Shown here one piece after another: positions 25,150 to 34,348 of a stretch of DNA of 49,057 nt. The notes under the pieces were generated by a model, which saw only the letters and a list, made by a program, of their open reading frames with translations, did no database searches and was not told the DNA's origin. How positions within the stretch are numbered: the first letter of the stretch is position 1; every line of letters starts with the position of its first letter. A program made the translations under genes and the position numbers. Source of the stretch: an uncultured Ruminococcus sp. (lineage in GTDB: Bacteria > Bacillota > Clostridia > Oscillospirales > Ruminococcaceae); assembly GCA_947624255.1 (NCBI GenBank), contig CANQJO010000013.1, positions 1 through 49,057 of the forward strand, given 5' to 3'.

Positions 25150-25989
25150 TCAGCCGATCAGGTCTGCGCCATCGGCTTTCCCGTTGATATTTGTGTAGAC
25201 GATCATCGTTCGTCCGCCTGATATGCCGTCATCGCTGTAGATCATATCGAGATCACCGCCCGGAGTTACATTGATCTCAGTGAGAATTATCCGCCGGATA
25301 AATTCTTTTTCAGTGATCTCATTTTTTCCCTTTGCGATTTTTTCATTGATCTTGCCGAGCAGCTCACCGGCAGCATATTCACGCATTTTTGTGTCGATAT
25401 CCTCTATTTTGTCAAGCAGCAGTTCAAGCTTTTGCACAGCCTTTTTTGCAGTTCTTCCGCCGTCACGATCTGTTTCAAGACAGACGGTGCAGTCATTGCC
25501 GAGGAGCTTAATATTTCCGGTATAGACCGAGCGGTCACGGTTGAGGGTGAATCTCCCGGCTTTTTCCGATTCAAGATAAACGGGCTTCATGTATTTTTCC
25601 CTCAGCCTTTCAAGCTGCGGATCGGATGCTCCGTCCTCGATCACCTCTGTAAGCAGAAACATCGTCTCAACGCCGTACTCCGGATCTGTATCGGAAACAA
25701 CTCCCTTTCGGCAGCGTATGTGGTATATTCCGCATTTTTGAAATTCATAGCCGTAATCTCTGCGGTTTTCCTGCCGTGGAGCTACCCATTCAAGATGACC
25801 GCCGCTGCGGACAAATTCTCCCGTTTCAAGATCGGTATAGGCGTCAAAATCAAGGCTGGGATTCAGCATATCCTCCTCGAAAGCAGCTCCCACATGAGGA
25901 TTGAGCGTCAGTATCAGAAGATCATATACTTTTTCGTCATACCTGCCGAGGAGCATATTCATCTCACGCTCGCCGTATTCTATCTTCAT
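25150..25989 (-). CDS. DUF2262-like protein, unknown function
   Basis: This 279-residue soluble protein has an N-terminal half without recognisable motifs and a C-terminal half (about 140-279) with the DUF2262 pattern: FTLNRDRSVYTGNIKLLG, a helical middle, then ITEKEFIRRIILTEINV, DDGISGGRTMIVYTNINGKA and a terminal Leu-Ile-Gly. Such proteins often appear in polymorphic-toxin immunity settings, but here it lies between tsaB and rpiB, 6 bases after tsaB. No function is proposed. Confidence 0.6.
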   Translation of the reverse strand: MKIEYGEREMNMLLGRYDEKVYDLLILTLNPHVGAAFEEDMLNPSLDFDAYTDLETGEFVRSGGHLEWVAPRQENRRDYGYEFQKCGIYHIRCRKGVVSDTDPEYGVETMFLLTEVIEDGASDPQLERLREKYMKPVYLESEKAGRFTLNRDRSVYTGNIKLLGNDCTVCLETDRDGGRTAKKAVQKLELLLDKIEDIDTKMREYAAGELLGKINEKIAKGKNEITEKEFIRRIILTEINVTPGGDLDMIYSDDGISGGRTMIVYTNINGKADGADLIG

Positions 25990-25995
25990 GCTGCC

Positions 25996-26685
25996 TCACC
26001 TCTGCATTCTCTGTTCGAGATCCTTTTCTGCTTTTACTTTCTGGAGATACGATACCTCTAAGAGTTCCGGATCGGTCAGCTCTTTTGATGCTCCTGCAAG
26101 GCATATTCCGCAGGCATTCTGCAGCCGTCCCTGTGGGGGAGCAATGGTCAGCATGGGGGAGCGGTAATCCGTGAAAAAGTCTGCTGCTCCGTCACCGCAG
26201 AGAAGCACTTCACTGCCGCCCCATGCAAGAGTCTCCGCAAGCTCATCACGGGTAACGAGAGCCTCCTCCGTAATATGCTCGATGCAGTAGCCGTCACTTT
26301 TGTAAACTCCGGCATAAACGAGATCACCACGAGCCTTTATGATGGAGCATATCGTTCCCTTGCGTGCAATGTTGGAGCAGGCGAGCCCCTCAAGAGTGGA
26401 CACACCGCAGCACTTTATATCAAGACCGAAGCATAATGCTTTTACGGCGGCAGCACCGATACGCAGTCCGGTATAAGATCCCGGACCTTTTGCCACAGCG
26501 ATGCCTCCCACATCGGAGAGCGTTTTCCCCGACTGAATGAGCATCTCTTTCACCATGGGCATTACCACCTGTGAATGTGTTTTCTGTGTGTAGAGCGTGT
26601 TCTGTGCAAGGAAGATCTCGGTCTCTGTGTCAAAAAGAGCGGCTGAAGCTGTTTTTCCCGAAGTGTCAATTCCCATAAGAAGCAT
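25996..26685 (-). CDS. tsaB: tRNA t6A synthesis protein TsaB
   Basis: This protein of about 229 residues is the TsaD partner needed for threonylcarbamoyl transfer to A37 of ANN-decoding tRNAs. GIDTSGKTASAALFD at the N-terminus and KGPGSYTGLRIGAAAVKAL are the ASKHA-fold hallmarks. It overlaps the end of tsaE by about 20 bases, as is common for this pair. The start is ambiguous: ATG at 26685 fits GAGGGCGG best, with an in-frame GTG at 26694 and ATG at 26676 possible. tsaD and tsaC are not in the window. Confidence 0.92.
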   Translation of the reverse strand: MLLMGIDTSGKTASAALFDTETEIFLAQNTLYTQKTHSQVVMPMVKEMLIQSGKTLSDVGGIAVAKGPGSYTGLRIGAAAVKALCFGLDIKCCGVSTLEGLACSNIARKGTICSIIKARGDLVYAGVYKSDGYCIEHITEEALVTRDELAETLAWGGSEVLLCGDGAADFFTDYRSPMLTIAPPQGRLQNACGICLAGASKELTDPELLEVSYLQKVKAEKDLEQRMQR

Positions 26686-27112
26686 TTTCGTCACCGCCCT
26701 CTATGATTATTTCCCTGTCATTTTCCCCTGTAACATTTATAGTAACGATGATGCAGTCCGGCGGCAGGAGATCTGCTATGTTCTCGGACCACTCTATCAC
26801 TGTGACGGAATTCTCAAGGGGATAGTCGAAAAATCCCGTGGATTCAAGAGCATCTTCATTCATAATGCGGTACATATCGAAGTGATACATGGTGATATCG
26901 CTGCCGATGTATTCATTTACGATGGCAAAGGTCGGCGAACACACCTCATTGATATCAAGACCAAGACCGGCGGCAATTCCGGAGGAGAAAGCAGTTTTCC
27001 CCGCACCGAGCCCTCCTCTGAGAGCAACGATGTCACCCTTTTTAAGAGTGCGCCCGAAACTCTCGCCCGACATTACCGTATCACTGCGGCTATGAGTTAT
27101 TATCCTGAACAT
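26666..27112 (-). CDS. tsaE: tRNA t6A synthesis ATPase TsaE
   Basis: This 148-residue ATPase acts with TsaB and TsaD in t6A formation. The Walker A loop is GGLGAGKTAFSSGIA, followed by SPTFAIVNEY and VIEWSEN, typical of TsaE. It lies 7 bases downstream of fhs and overlaps tsaB, so the three genes form one transcription unit. Confidence 0.93.
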   Translation of the reverse strand: MFRIITHSRSDTVMSGESFGRTLKKGDIVALRGGLGAGKTAFSSGIAAGLGLDINEVCSPTFAIVNEYIGSDITMYHFDMYRIMNEDALESTGFFDYPLENSVTVIEWSENIADLLPPDCIIVTINVTGENDREIIIEGGDENASYGN

Positions 27113-27119
27113 AAGTGCC

Positions 27120-28799
27120 TCAGAACAGTCCGGTGATGTTTCCGCTGTTGTCGCAGTCGATATTCAGTGCGGCAGGCTCTTTCGGAAGTCCCGGCATGGT
27201 GAGGATATCTCCCGTATAGATGACGATAAAGCCTGCGCCCGATGAAAGCTTTGCGTCACGGACTGTCAGCGTGAAATTCTTAGGCTTGCCAAGCAGAGCC
27301 GGATTATCCGAAAGCGAATACTGCGTCTTTGCGATGCATACGGGAAGATCACGGAAACCGATCCCCTCGATCTCTTTTATTGCCTTTTCAGCCTGAGTCG
27401 TGTAGTTTACGCCCTCGGCACGATATATCTCCTTTGCGATCTTTTCGATCTTATCCCTGACGGAGAGTCCGGTGCTGTACAGCGGTCTGAAATCAGAGCC
27501 GCCCTCTGCGCAGAGGCGTATAGTCTCGCAGACTTTTTCCGCAAGATCGACTCCGCCTTCGCCGCCCTTTGCAAAGACTTCGCACATGGAAACGTCAACA
27601 CCCGTTTCTTCGCAGAATTTTTTGACGAATTCAAGCTCCTCATCGGTATCGGTGTGAAATCGGTTGATCGCTACGATTACCGGAACATGATATTTGTGCA
27701 TATTCTCTATGTGTACTCTGAGGTTTTCGATTCCCTTTTCGAGTGCCCACATATTCTCTTTGGCGAGGTCATTCTTATGAACGCCTCCATTATATTTGAG
27801 AGCCTTTACCGTTGCGACAAGGACTACGCATGAGGGCTTCAGACCGGCACAGCGGCACTTTATATCAAAGAATTTTTCCGCTCCGAGATCAGAGCCGAAA
27901 CCTGCTTCGGTGATGCAGTAATCTCCGAGTTTCAGGGCGAGTTTGGTTGCTCTCACGGAGTTGCAGCCGTGAGCGATATTTGCGAAAGGACCTCCGTGAA
28001 TGAACGCCGGATTATTTTCAAGAGTCTGAACGAGGTTAGGTTTAAGAGCGTCTTTCAGAAGTGCCGTTACTGCGCCGCAGACACCGAGCTCTTTGGCAAA
28101 AACAGGCTCTCCGCCGTAATTGTAGCCGATAAGGATATTGCCTATGCGTTCCTTTAGATCGGCTATATCGGTGGCAAGGCAGAGTATCGCCATGATCTCG
28201 CTTGCGACAGTGATATTGAATCCGTCCTCTCTCGGAACACCGTTTGCCTTTCCGCCAAGTCCTATGACAATATTGCGGAGCGCACGGTCATTCATATCAA
28301 GGCAGCGTTTGAACGTTATCCTGCGCGGATCTATTCCCAATTCATTTCCCTGTTGTATATGATTGTCTATCACAGCGCACAGAAGATTATTTGCGGAGGT
28401 AATGGCGTGCATATCTCCGGTAAAATGAAGATTGATATCCTCCATGGGAACGACCTGTGCATAGCCGCCGCCGGCAGCGCCGCCCTTTATGCCGAAAACA
28501 GGACCGAGCGACGGCTCACGCAGGGCAAGCACGGCTTTTTTGCCGATACGGCACATAGCCTCGGCAAGTCCGACACTCACGGTAGTTTTTCCCTCTCCGG
28601 CAGGGGTAGGATTGATCGCAGTTACAAGTATAAGAGCACCGTCGTCCCTGAAAGCAAGCTGTGAGTAAAGATTTTCCGAGAGCTTAGCCTTATAGGGACC
28701 ATACAGCTCCAGATCCTTTTCTTCGATGCCGAGACCGGCAGCGATCTCTGTGATCTTCTTCATTTTCGCACTCTGAGCGATCTCAATATCAGAAAGCAT
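27120..28799 (-). CDS. fhs: Formate-tetrahydrofolate ligase
   Basis: This 559-residue enzyme makes 10-formyl-THF from formate, ATP and THF, feeding purine synthesis and one-carbon metabolism. [17 protein letters not shown] is the nucleotide loop. [28 protein letters not shown] and [19 protein letters not shown] are highly conserved family blocks. The length is normal. It opens a seven-gene minus-strand run and has GGAGG and a consensus promoter upstream. Confidence 0.97.
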   Translation of the reverse strand: MLSDIEIAQSAKMKKITEIAAGLGIEEKDLELYGPYKAKLSENLYSQLAFRDDGALILVTAINPTPAGEGKTTVSVGLAEAMCRIGKKAVLALREPSLGPVFGIKGGAAGGGYAQVVPMEDINLHFTGDMHAITSANNLLCAVIDNHIQQGNELGIDPRRITFKRCLDMNDRALRNIVIGLGGKANGVPREDGFNITVASEIMAILCLATDIADLKERIGNILIGYNYGGEPVFAKELGVCGAVTALLKDALKPNLVQTLENNPAFIHGGPFANIAHGCNSVRATKLALKLGDYCITEAGFGSDLGAEKFFDIKCRCAGLKPSCVVLVATVKALKYNGGVHKNDLAKENMWALEKGIENLRVHIENMHKYHVPVIVAINRFHTDTDEELEFVKKFCEETGVDVSMCEVFAKGGEGGVDLAEKVCETIRLCAEGGSDFRPLYSTGLSVRDKIEKIAKEIYRAEGVNYTTQAEKAIKEIEGIGFRDLPVCIAKTQYSLSDNPALLGKPKNFTLTVRDAKLSSGAGFIVIYTGDILTMPGLPKEPAALNIDCDNSGNITGLF

Positions 28800-28867
28800 G
28801 GCAATACCTCCGTATAAAATAAGGTCAAATAGTCAACATTTGCATTATAGCATAATATCGTAATTAT

Positions 28868-28896
28868 ATTGTACCATATTATGCAGCGAAATGCAA
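28868..28896 (-). promoter_or_regulatory. fhs operon promoter
   Basis: On the minus strand, TTGCAT (28891-28896) and TACAAT (28868-28873) are 17 bases apart, about 70 bases before the start codon. It probably drives fhs-tsaE-tsaB-DUF2262-rpiB-upp-membrane protein. Confidence 0.7.
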
Positions 28897-28903
28897 GAGT
28901 TTA

Positions 28904-28943
28904 GAAAAAATAAGGGCATCTCAGTTTTCAGAGACGCCCTTAT
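28904..28943 (-). terminator. Terminator of the aro operon
   Basis: ATAAGGGC (28910-28917) and GCCCTTAT (28936-28943), extended by TCTC/GAGA, form a long stem with one mismatch. On the minus strand it runs into a six-base T tract. It closes the aroB-aroA-aroC-DUF4364 unit and lies just ahead of the fhs promoter. Confidence 0.85.
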
Positions 28944-28987
28944 ACTGATTTCACTCCAAAAACCGGCAACATTTGTGAAATTAGTAT
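28942..28987. repeat. Small terminal-inverted-repeat element, copy C
   Basis: The 46-bp element begins ATACTGATTTCACTC and ends with the complement of ATACTAATTTCAC. The same ends bound elements at 33974 and 36203. The middle is only about 18 bases here. It abuts the aro operon terminator. Confidence 0.6.
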
Positions 28988-29001
28988 TGTACCGCTGATA
29001 T

Positions 29002-29595
29002 TCAATTATCCGTCAGATCATAATCCGGCTCTTTGTTTGAGAGCGCAAGCTCCACCACCTTGCCGTAAAATCCGGCAGGATCAAGCATTATGCGCTCGCC
29101 GATGATCTGCGCCTGTGTCATATCCGGAGCGTAAAGTTTCAGATCCATCAGATCATCGCCCACGTCAAGACATCGGACATGAGTGTAGTATCCCTTTTCA
29201 AGAGGGATATACTCTATTTTTATTTCCTGTTCATTTTTCAGCCGGGCAAAATACCGCAGTGCCGCAAGCACGAGTTTATCCCGATGCGTTTTGGATACAT
29301 ATTTTCTGAGCTGTTTTGCACACTCAATGCCTTTCTGCTGCAAAATATAGCATGGATTTCCGGTTTTACTCTCCGAAATAATGACATGACCGTTTTCTGC
29401 GAGATAGTTCACCGACTCCTGATAGAAGAAATAATTGACGATACCTGTTCCGATAGCTATTTCGTAGAGCTGCTCTACCTCAACAGGCTTGTCGATCTTG
29501 TACAGCAGATAGCAGAGCAGTATGTTCAGCGTGGGGATATCATCAATTACGGTGTTGATATTCTCCGTCATTCTTCTTATATTTTCGTCCTGCAT
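29002..29595 (-). CDS. DUF4364 family protein, probable winged-helix regulator
   Basis: This 197-residue cytosolic protein resembles DUF4364, a Clostridia-specific family with a winged-helix-like N-terminus. TLNILLCYLLYKIDKPVEVEQ and YFFYQESVNYLAENGHV fit the helix-wing part, and LQQKGIECAKQL resembles the PadR-like end. The C-terminal 80 residues are mixed alpha/beta. The start at 29595 lies 9 bases past the aroC stop, with AGGTGAT in the gap. It is the last gene of the aro operon and could sense aromatic metabolism, though this is only inferred from place. Confidence 0.75.
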   Translation of the reverse strand: MQDENIRRMTENINTVIDDIPTLNILLCYLLYKIDKPVEVEQLYEIAIGTGIVNYFFYQESVNYLAENGHVIISESKTGNPCYILQQKGIECAKQLRKYVSKTHRDKLVLAALRYFARLKNEQEIKIEYIPLEKGYYTHVRCLDVGDDLMDLKLYAPDMTQAQIIGERIMLDPAGFYGKVVELALSNKEPDYDLTDN

Positions 29596-29603
29596 AATAT
29601 CAC

Positions 29604-30683
29604 CTAACAAAAATTGGGATAATCTATCATATGTGAAAGTATCGCAATATTTACGGCAGCTTCCACGCAGACGACCGCTCCCGGTACGGTGCAGCTTTCG
29701 GGAGATACTGCCGGCTGAACGGTTTGTTCTGTCATGCTGTGATGATCCACAGACTCCTGCGCTTTTCCTATAGACGGTGACGGACGGAACGCAGCTTTTA
29801 TTGCGATCGGCATTCCGGAGGAGATCCCTCCCAGTATACCGCCGTGATTATTCGTCCGTGTGACGATATGACCGTGTTCATCAATATAGAAATCATCGTT
29901 ATTCTGGCTTCCCACCATTTTTGCGGAGGTGAAGCCTGCGCCGAATTCCAGTCCCCTGACACCGGGTATGCCGAACACAAGCTGAGCGATATTGTTCTCC
30001 AGACCGTCAAATATGGGAGAGCCTATACCTGCCGGAACATTTATCGCCATGCACTCCACCACGCCTCCGAGAGATTCGCCCACCATGGCAGCACGGCGGA
30101 TATCCTCTACCATGAGCCAGCCCTTGCGGTCGTTTATGACAGGGAATTTCTTCCCCCGTATGCTGAGTACGGCATCTCTCGTGATGTGTACCCGATCAAA
30201 GGGATTGTCCTTGATGTTGTGTATCTGAGCGATATGTGCTCCCGTATAGATGCCTCGCCTTTCAAGTATCTGACCGCAGACAGCTCCGGCAAAGCAGAGA
30301 GGTGCGGTGAGCTTTTCGGAGAAGTGTCCGCTCTCTCTCACATCGTTGAAACCTCTGTATCTGACAGCTCCGGTATAATCCGCATGACCGGGACGTGCAA
30401 GTCTGTCGATGTTATCGGAGGGGGTGTGCTTTTCGGGTATATTCTTTATGAACGCACACAGGGGAGTTCCGGTAGTACGGTCGTTATACACTCCCGACAT
30501 GATATGCGGAACGAGATTCTCCCTTTTTTCAGTACCCGTGTTTCTTCTCATCATGAAGCGGTTGAGAGCATCGGCATCTATATATTCTCCGGGAGGAAGA
30601 TTATCAATTGTTATACCGATCGCCGGTCCCTGTGCCTCACCAAAAATTGATATTGATATTCTGTTATTCCAGATCGATGACAT
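29604..30683 (-). CDS. aroC: Chorismate synthase
   Basis: This 359-residue FMN enzyme converts EPSP to chorismate, the last shikimate step. GEAQGPAIGITIDNLPPG, ARPGHADYTGAVRYRGFND, GESLGGVVECMA and NNHGGILGGISSGMPI are the conserved blocks. The length is standard. It overlaps the end of aroA by 20 bases, so the two are coupled. GGAGGTACAG precedes the start. Confidence 0.97.
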   Translation of the reverse strand: MSSIWNNRISISIFGEAQGPAIGITIDNLPPGEYIDADALNRFMMRRNTGTEKRENLVPHIMSGVYNDRTTGTPLCAFIKNIPEKHTPSDNIDRLARPGHADYTGAVRYRGFNDVRESGHFSEKLTAPLCFAGAVCGQILERRGIYTGAHIAQIHNIKDNPFDRVHITRDAVLSIRGKKFPVINDRKGWLMVEDIRRAAMVGESLGGVVECMAINVPAGIGSPIFDGLENNIAQLVFGIPGVRGLEFGAGFTSAKMVGSQNNDDFYIDEHGHIVTRTNNHGGILGGISSGMPIAIKAAFRPSPSIGKAQESVDHHSMTEQTVQPAVSPESCTVPGAVVCVEAAVNIAILSHMIDYPNFC

Positions 30684-31890
30684 TTGCTGTACCTCCGAGC
30701 ATGGTGTAATCCCTGAAAAAATCCGGATAGGACTTTTCAGCCGCTTCTGCTCCCCTTATTATAACATCCCCGCTGACCCTCAATGCCGCTATTGCCGCAG
30801 CCATTACGATCCTGTGATCGCCGTAGCTGTCAATGATGCCGCCGTGCATATTTTTCACAGGATCAATGACAAGACCGTCCTCTGTAACACGTACATCGCC
30901 TCCGAGAGCATTTATCATAGATGCTGCCGATTCAAGGCGATCGCTCTCCTTTATCCTGAGACGTGCCGCATTATATATGACCGACCTGCCGTTCCCGAAC
31001 GCTCCCAGAACGGTCAGTATCGGTACAAGATCGGGAATATCGGAGCAGTCTGCGCTGAAGCTCCCAAGAGAGCCGCCGCTGCTCATGCTTTCTATTATAC
31101 TGATGATCTTTCTGTCGCCCTGAACGCTGTCCTCTTTGAGATCGTTTATCTTGACCTGTGAGCCGAGAGCATTCGCTGTAAAAAAAAACGCTGCCTGAGA
31201 ATAGTCTCCCTCGACCTTTCCATCATGGGGAGTGTATTTCTGACCTCCTCTTATATTGAATCCGGAGGCTGTTTCCTCGACCGTGATACCGTATTTCCTC
31301 AGAATATCTATCGTTATATCCACATAGGGACGTGATTCAAGGTGAGAAGTCAGGGTTATCCGTGAATCATGCTCTAAAAGCGGCAGTGCAAAAAGCAGTC
31401 CGCTGACAAATTGTGAAGATACATCTCCCTCGATACGGTACTCTCCGCCGCTGAGTCTGCCGCTGAGGAGGTAGGGCATTGTGTCCTTTTCAAATGTGAT
31501 GCCGTTTCTGCTAAGCTCTCTCTTGTATATGTCTATCGGCCGCTGAGGGAGTCTGCCTCTGCCGAGAAATTCCGTCTCTGTTCCGAGTGTCGCTGCTATC
31601 GGCATAACGAACCGCAGTGTTGAACCGCTCTCATTACAGTCGATGACCGCTTTTTTGCGGGTGTCTTTTATTCCCTCAACAGTGATAACGTTTCCGCTGA
31701 TCTGAAATCCCGCACCAAGAGCTGTCATTGCGCCTATAGTAGCCTGAATATCCTTTGACATACTCACACCGCTGATGACCGACCGTCCGTTTGCAAGTGC
31801 GGCGCATATCAGCATTCTGTGAGCGCAGCTTTTTGAGGAGGGGATCTCCAGTTCTCCTCTCAGCACAGACGGTTTTATTTTTATGTCCAT
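30664..31890 (-). CDS. aroA: 5-enolpyruvylshikimate-3-phosphate synthase
   Basis: This 408-residue enzyme joins shikimate 3-phosphate and PEP. IPSSKSCAHRMLI carries the substrate Lys, Ser and Arg; NESGSTLRFVMPIAA is the PEP loop; DIPDLVPILTVLGAFG supplies the catalytic Asp; RIKESDRLE is also diagnostic. The loop is NESGSTLRF, not the NAGTAMR form common in class I enzymes. It starts 2 bases after the aroB stop. Confidence 0.97.
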   Translation of the reverse strand: MDIKIKPSVLRGELEIPSSKSCAHRMLICAALANGRSVISGVSMSKDIQATIGAMTALGAGFQISGNVITVEGIKDTRKKAVIDCNESGSTLRFVMPIAATLGTETEFLGRGRLPQRPIDIYKRELSRNGITFEKDTMPYLLSGRLSGGEYRIEGDVSSQFVSGLLFALPLLEHDSRITLTSHLESRPYVDITIDILRKYGITVEETASGFNIRGGQKYTPHDGKVEGDYSQAAFFFTANALGSQVKINDLKEDSVQGDRKIISIIESMSSGGSLGSFSADCSDIPDLVPILTVLGAFGNGRSVIYNAARLRIKESDRLESAASMINALGGDVRVTEDGLVIDPVKNMHGGIIDSYGDHRIVMAAAIAALRVSGDVIIRGAEAAEKSYPDFFRDYTMLGGTANVIDLE

Positions 31891-31892
31891 AC

Positions 31893-32936
31893 TTATCCCT
31901 CCATGAGCCTTGAAAATTCCTCAACAGATACCTTTACAATATCGGCTGTTCCTATAGTTTTGCAGATTATATAGCTTATGCTGCCCGATGTGCGCTTTTT
32001 GTCCTTTGAGCAGTATGGGAGCAACTCGCTCATGGGGATATCCGTGCCGGTCGGAAGACCGTATCTCTCCACGCATTTTCTCAGCCGCTCGGCAAGTGCG
32101 GCATCAGCAAGGCGGTCGGTTATCATGCACATTCCGGCAGCGACTCCCATACCGTGAGTAAAATCGGTATAATTATGCCAACCTTCGAGAGCGTGTCCGA
32201 GAGTATGTCCGAAATTGAGTATCATGCGTTCACCCTTGTCGAATTCATCATGCTCAACGATGATCCTTTTGATATCTATACAGCTGTAGACAAGCTCGTC
32301 CATGACTTCGTGAATATTGTCGGGGGTATGGCTCTCTATAAGCTCAAAGAGGCTTTCGTCCCGTATCATACCGTATTTTACAGCCTCTGCCATACCGTCG
32401 GAGAGTATCTTTGGGGTGAGTGTTTTCAGCGTATCACTGTCGCAAATGACGAGGGCAGGCTGATGAAAAGCTCCGACGAGGTTTTTTCCGCCTTTTATAT
32501 CTATCGCTGTTTTTCCTCCGACTGAGGAATCTATCTGAGCAAGAAGCGTTGTAGGTATTTGGACGAAATCAACGCCTCTGAGAAATGATGCTGCCGCAAA
32601 TCCGGTGATGTCTCCCACAACGCCTCCTCCGAGAGCGATAACGATATCGCTGCGTGTAATATTGCTTTCGCAGAGGAAATCATAAATTTTTCCGAGAACA
32701 TCAAGGCATTTTGAATTTTCGCCGTGGGGAAATGAATACGATGAGCAGTAAAATCCGCTGCACCTGAGAGATGTCAGCACTCTGTCAAGATAGAGCTTTT
32801 CAACGATATCATCGGTTATAACGGCAGCTTTTCTTGATGAAGTTATCTCTGATATAAATTTTCCGCAGTCATCAATTGCTCCTCTTTCAATAAGCACCTG
32901 ATATGGAGATTTTGTCCTTACGTTTATATATTTCAT
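31893..32936 (-). CDS. aroB: 3-dehydroquinate synthase
   Basis: This 347-residue NAD- and metal-dependent enzyme forms the carbon ring of the shikimate pathway from DAHP. GGGVVGDITGFAAASFLRGV and PTTLLAQIDSSVGGKTAID are the NAD and substrate loops; NFGHTLGHALE and HGMGVAAGM contain metal-binding His residues. It is the first gene of aroB-aroA-aroC-DUF4364. CCGGAGGTCG precedes the start. The other shikimate genes are not here. Confidence 0.97.
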   Translation of the reverse strand: MKYINVRTKSPYQVLIERGAIDDCGKFISEITSSRKAAVITDDIVEKLYLDRVLTSLRCSGFYCSSYSFPHGENSKCLDVLGKIYDFLCESNITRSDIVIALGGGVVGDITGFAAASFLRGVDFVQIPTTLLAQIDSSVGGKTAIDIKGGKNLVGAFHQPALVICDSDTLKTLTPKILSDGMAEAVKYGMIRDESLFELIESHTPDNIHEVMDELVYSCIDIKRIIVEHDEFDKGERMILNFGHTLGHALEGWHNYTDFTHGMGVAAGMCMITDRLADAALAERLRKCVERYGLPTGTDIPMSELLPYCSKDKKRTSGSISYIICKTIGTADIVKVSVEEFSRLMEG

Positions 32937-32980
32937 GTGATCGACCTCCGGATAAGCACATAATTACGCATTATAGGCTA

Positions 32981-33009
32981 ATTATACCATATTGAACGGT
33001 CGTTGTCAA
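32981..33009 (-). promoter_or_regulatory. aro operon promoter
   Basis: On the minus strand, TTGACA (33004-33009) and TATAAT (32981-32986) with a 17-base spacer are a perfect sigma-A consensus. No T-box or trp-type leader is visible in the short 5' UTR. Confidence 0.85.
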
Positions 33010-33081
33010 GAAAATAATTGATGCTTGCCCGAGAAATTATCCACAGCTCTCCGGCGGATCGGTATTGCTTCAAAAAATCCG

Positions 33082-33116
33082 AAACGGCATCGGAAAAAGT
33101 CTCCGATGCCGTTTTT
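33082..33116 (-). terminator. Terminator of the AraC-type gene
   Basis: AACGGCATCGGA and TCCGATGCCGTT pair perfectly across a short loop, directly after the AraC-type stop codon. A T run follows on the plus strand, and a weaker one on the minus strand. Confidence 0.75.
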
Positions 33117-33962
33117 TCATTCTCTAAAGCTCTTTCGGTAAGAGATGCAGGTGAGCCCTTCCGATCTTTTGAACTGTCGGGCAAAATAACTCTGATCGTT
33201 AAAGCCGCACAGATGTGCGATCTCCTCTACAGATCTGTCCGTAAAGCGGAGCAGTCTCTTACCGTAGTTTATTCTTGCGGCAATTATATGCTGAATGATC
33301 GACATTCCGAAAAGCCGCTTATACTCTCTTGAAAGATAAAATCTGCTTATGTAGAATTCGGATGAGAGCTTTTCAAGAGTAAGGTCTTTATTGAAATTAT
33401 CCTCAATATAATTATAAACAGCGGCAAGCTTCCGGCGCAGGGCAGAGCCGTACTGCTGCGAATTATCTACGGTCAGTGCAAGTGTGAGCAGATCAACGAT
33501 AAGTTTTGAGGAAATGATCTCAGCATTGGCGTTACTGCCGTCATTTACGCTTATTATGCGTGTGAGCAGTGACACCGCTCTGTCAAAGAATTCCGGTATG
33601 AAGATGCTTTTCGACTGCGAGGAAAAATATTCATAATACTGCTGTGAGACAGCTCCCTCGAAAAATACCCACAGCAGCTCACAGGAATTATCAGTGCTTT
33701 TGTATGAGTACGGAATGCCCCTGCCGATAAAAAAGCATTCGCCTGCCGACAGGTTAAATATTTCATCGTTCACGGAAAGCTCTCCGTGACCGCTCACCAC
33801 CGCTGCGATAAGGTAAGCACCGCCGTTTTCATCAGACATGGCATTGTCGCCCGGCAGAGCATATCCTGCCTCCCGGACACAGAAAAAGGTTTTTTTTGCA
33901 GTCTCCCCCGGAGTGACGGCTATCCGCCGGGAGCTGTCGAATAACGATCTGTTCTGTTCCAT
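33117..33962 (-). CDS. AraC family transcriptional regulator
   Basis: This 281-residue cytosolic regulator has an N-terminal cupin sensor (about 30-115; YLIAAVVSGHGELSVND and LSAGECFFIGRGIPYSY) and a C-terminal double helix-turn-helix (about 185-280; LTLEKLSSEFYISRFYLSRE and SVEEIAHLCGFNDQSYFARQ). Such proteins usually control sugar use. No sugar gene is adjacent, so the target is unknown. AAGGAGG precedes the start, and a TIR element separates it from the small gene upstream. Confidence 0.93.
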   Translation of the reverse strand: MEQNRSLFDSSRRIAVTPGETAKKTFFCVREAGYALPGDNAMSDENGGAYLIAAVVSGHGELSVNDEIFNLSAGECFFIGRGIPYSYKSTDNSCELLWVFFEGAVSQQYYEYFSSQSKSIFIPEFFDRAVSLLTRIISVNDGSNANAEIISSKLIVDLLTLALTVDNSQQYGSALRRKLAAVYNYIEDNFNKDLTLEKLSSEFYISRFYLSREYKRLFGMSIIQHIIAARINYGKRLLRFTDRSVEEIAHLCGFNDQSYFARQFKRSEGLTCISYRKSFRE

Positions 33963-33973
33963 AGCTCCTCCTT

Positions 33974-34044
33974 ATACTTATTTCATTCTAAGGACCGTGC
34001 GGGATCTTCGCAAAGATCCCCGGGTTTTAGAGTGAGATCAGTAT
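33974..34044. repeat. Small terminal-inverted-repeat element, copy A
   Basis: The 71-bp palindromic element has ends ATACTTATTTCATTCTAA (33974-33991) and the complement of ATACTGATCTCACTCTAAAA (34025-34044), with an inner hairpin GGGATCTT-CGC-AAAGATCCC. The right end supplies the TGA stop of the small gene at 34038. About 50 bases at its right are shared with copy B at roughly 80 per cent identity by eye. Confidence 0.65.
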
Positions 34045-34301
34045 TGATGTGTCAGTGTAAAAATTACGGCAGTTACTGCGATAATAAAAAGTCCCGTAAT
34101 GATACATCTGCCGATATTCAGCGAGCGTCTTTGCCTGCGCCGATCTATTCCCATACATGAGATATACCGTGAGATCTCCATTGCAGATATCTCCTCTGAT
34201 ATTTCACGGACATTCGGTCTCAGATAAAAAACTGCCCTTTCAAAATAAATGCTGTCCGGATCGTTGACCTCTATTATCCTTTTGCTGACTCCTCGTATCA
34301 T
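34038..34301 (-). CDS. Small C-terminally membrane-anchored conserved protein
   Basis: This 87-residue protein has an N-terminal soluble part (MIRGVSKRIIEVNDPDSIYF, then AVFYLRP) and one C-terminal membrane segment (about 62-83). Similar small proteins with RGVSKRIIEV-like starts occur in related Clostridia, but I know no function. The start at 34301 gives 7 bases from AAAGGAA; an ATG at 34307 sits too near that site. Its stop codon lies inside TIR element A, so the original C-terminus may have been altered. Confidence 0.7.
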   Translation of the reverse strand: MIRGVSKRIIEVNDPDSIYFERAVFYLRPNVREISEEISAMEISRYISCMGIDRRRQRRSLNIGRCIITGLFIIAVTAVIFTLTHQY

Positions 34302-34348
34302 AAGCATTTCCTTTCTGCGGGAATTTTTTCCTCACAGGGATTATCGGC

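Noticed and set aside
25150..25989. Toxin-immunity pair around the DUF2262-like gene
   Set aside because: Both neighbours are housekeeping genes (tsaB, rpiB) and no toxin-like gene is near.
29844..31161. Long plus-strand frames opposite aroC and aroA
   Set aside because: The minus-strand genes carry all family blocks; these are shadows of GC-rich third positions.
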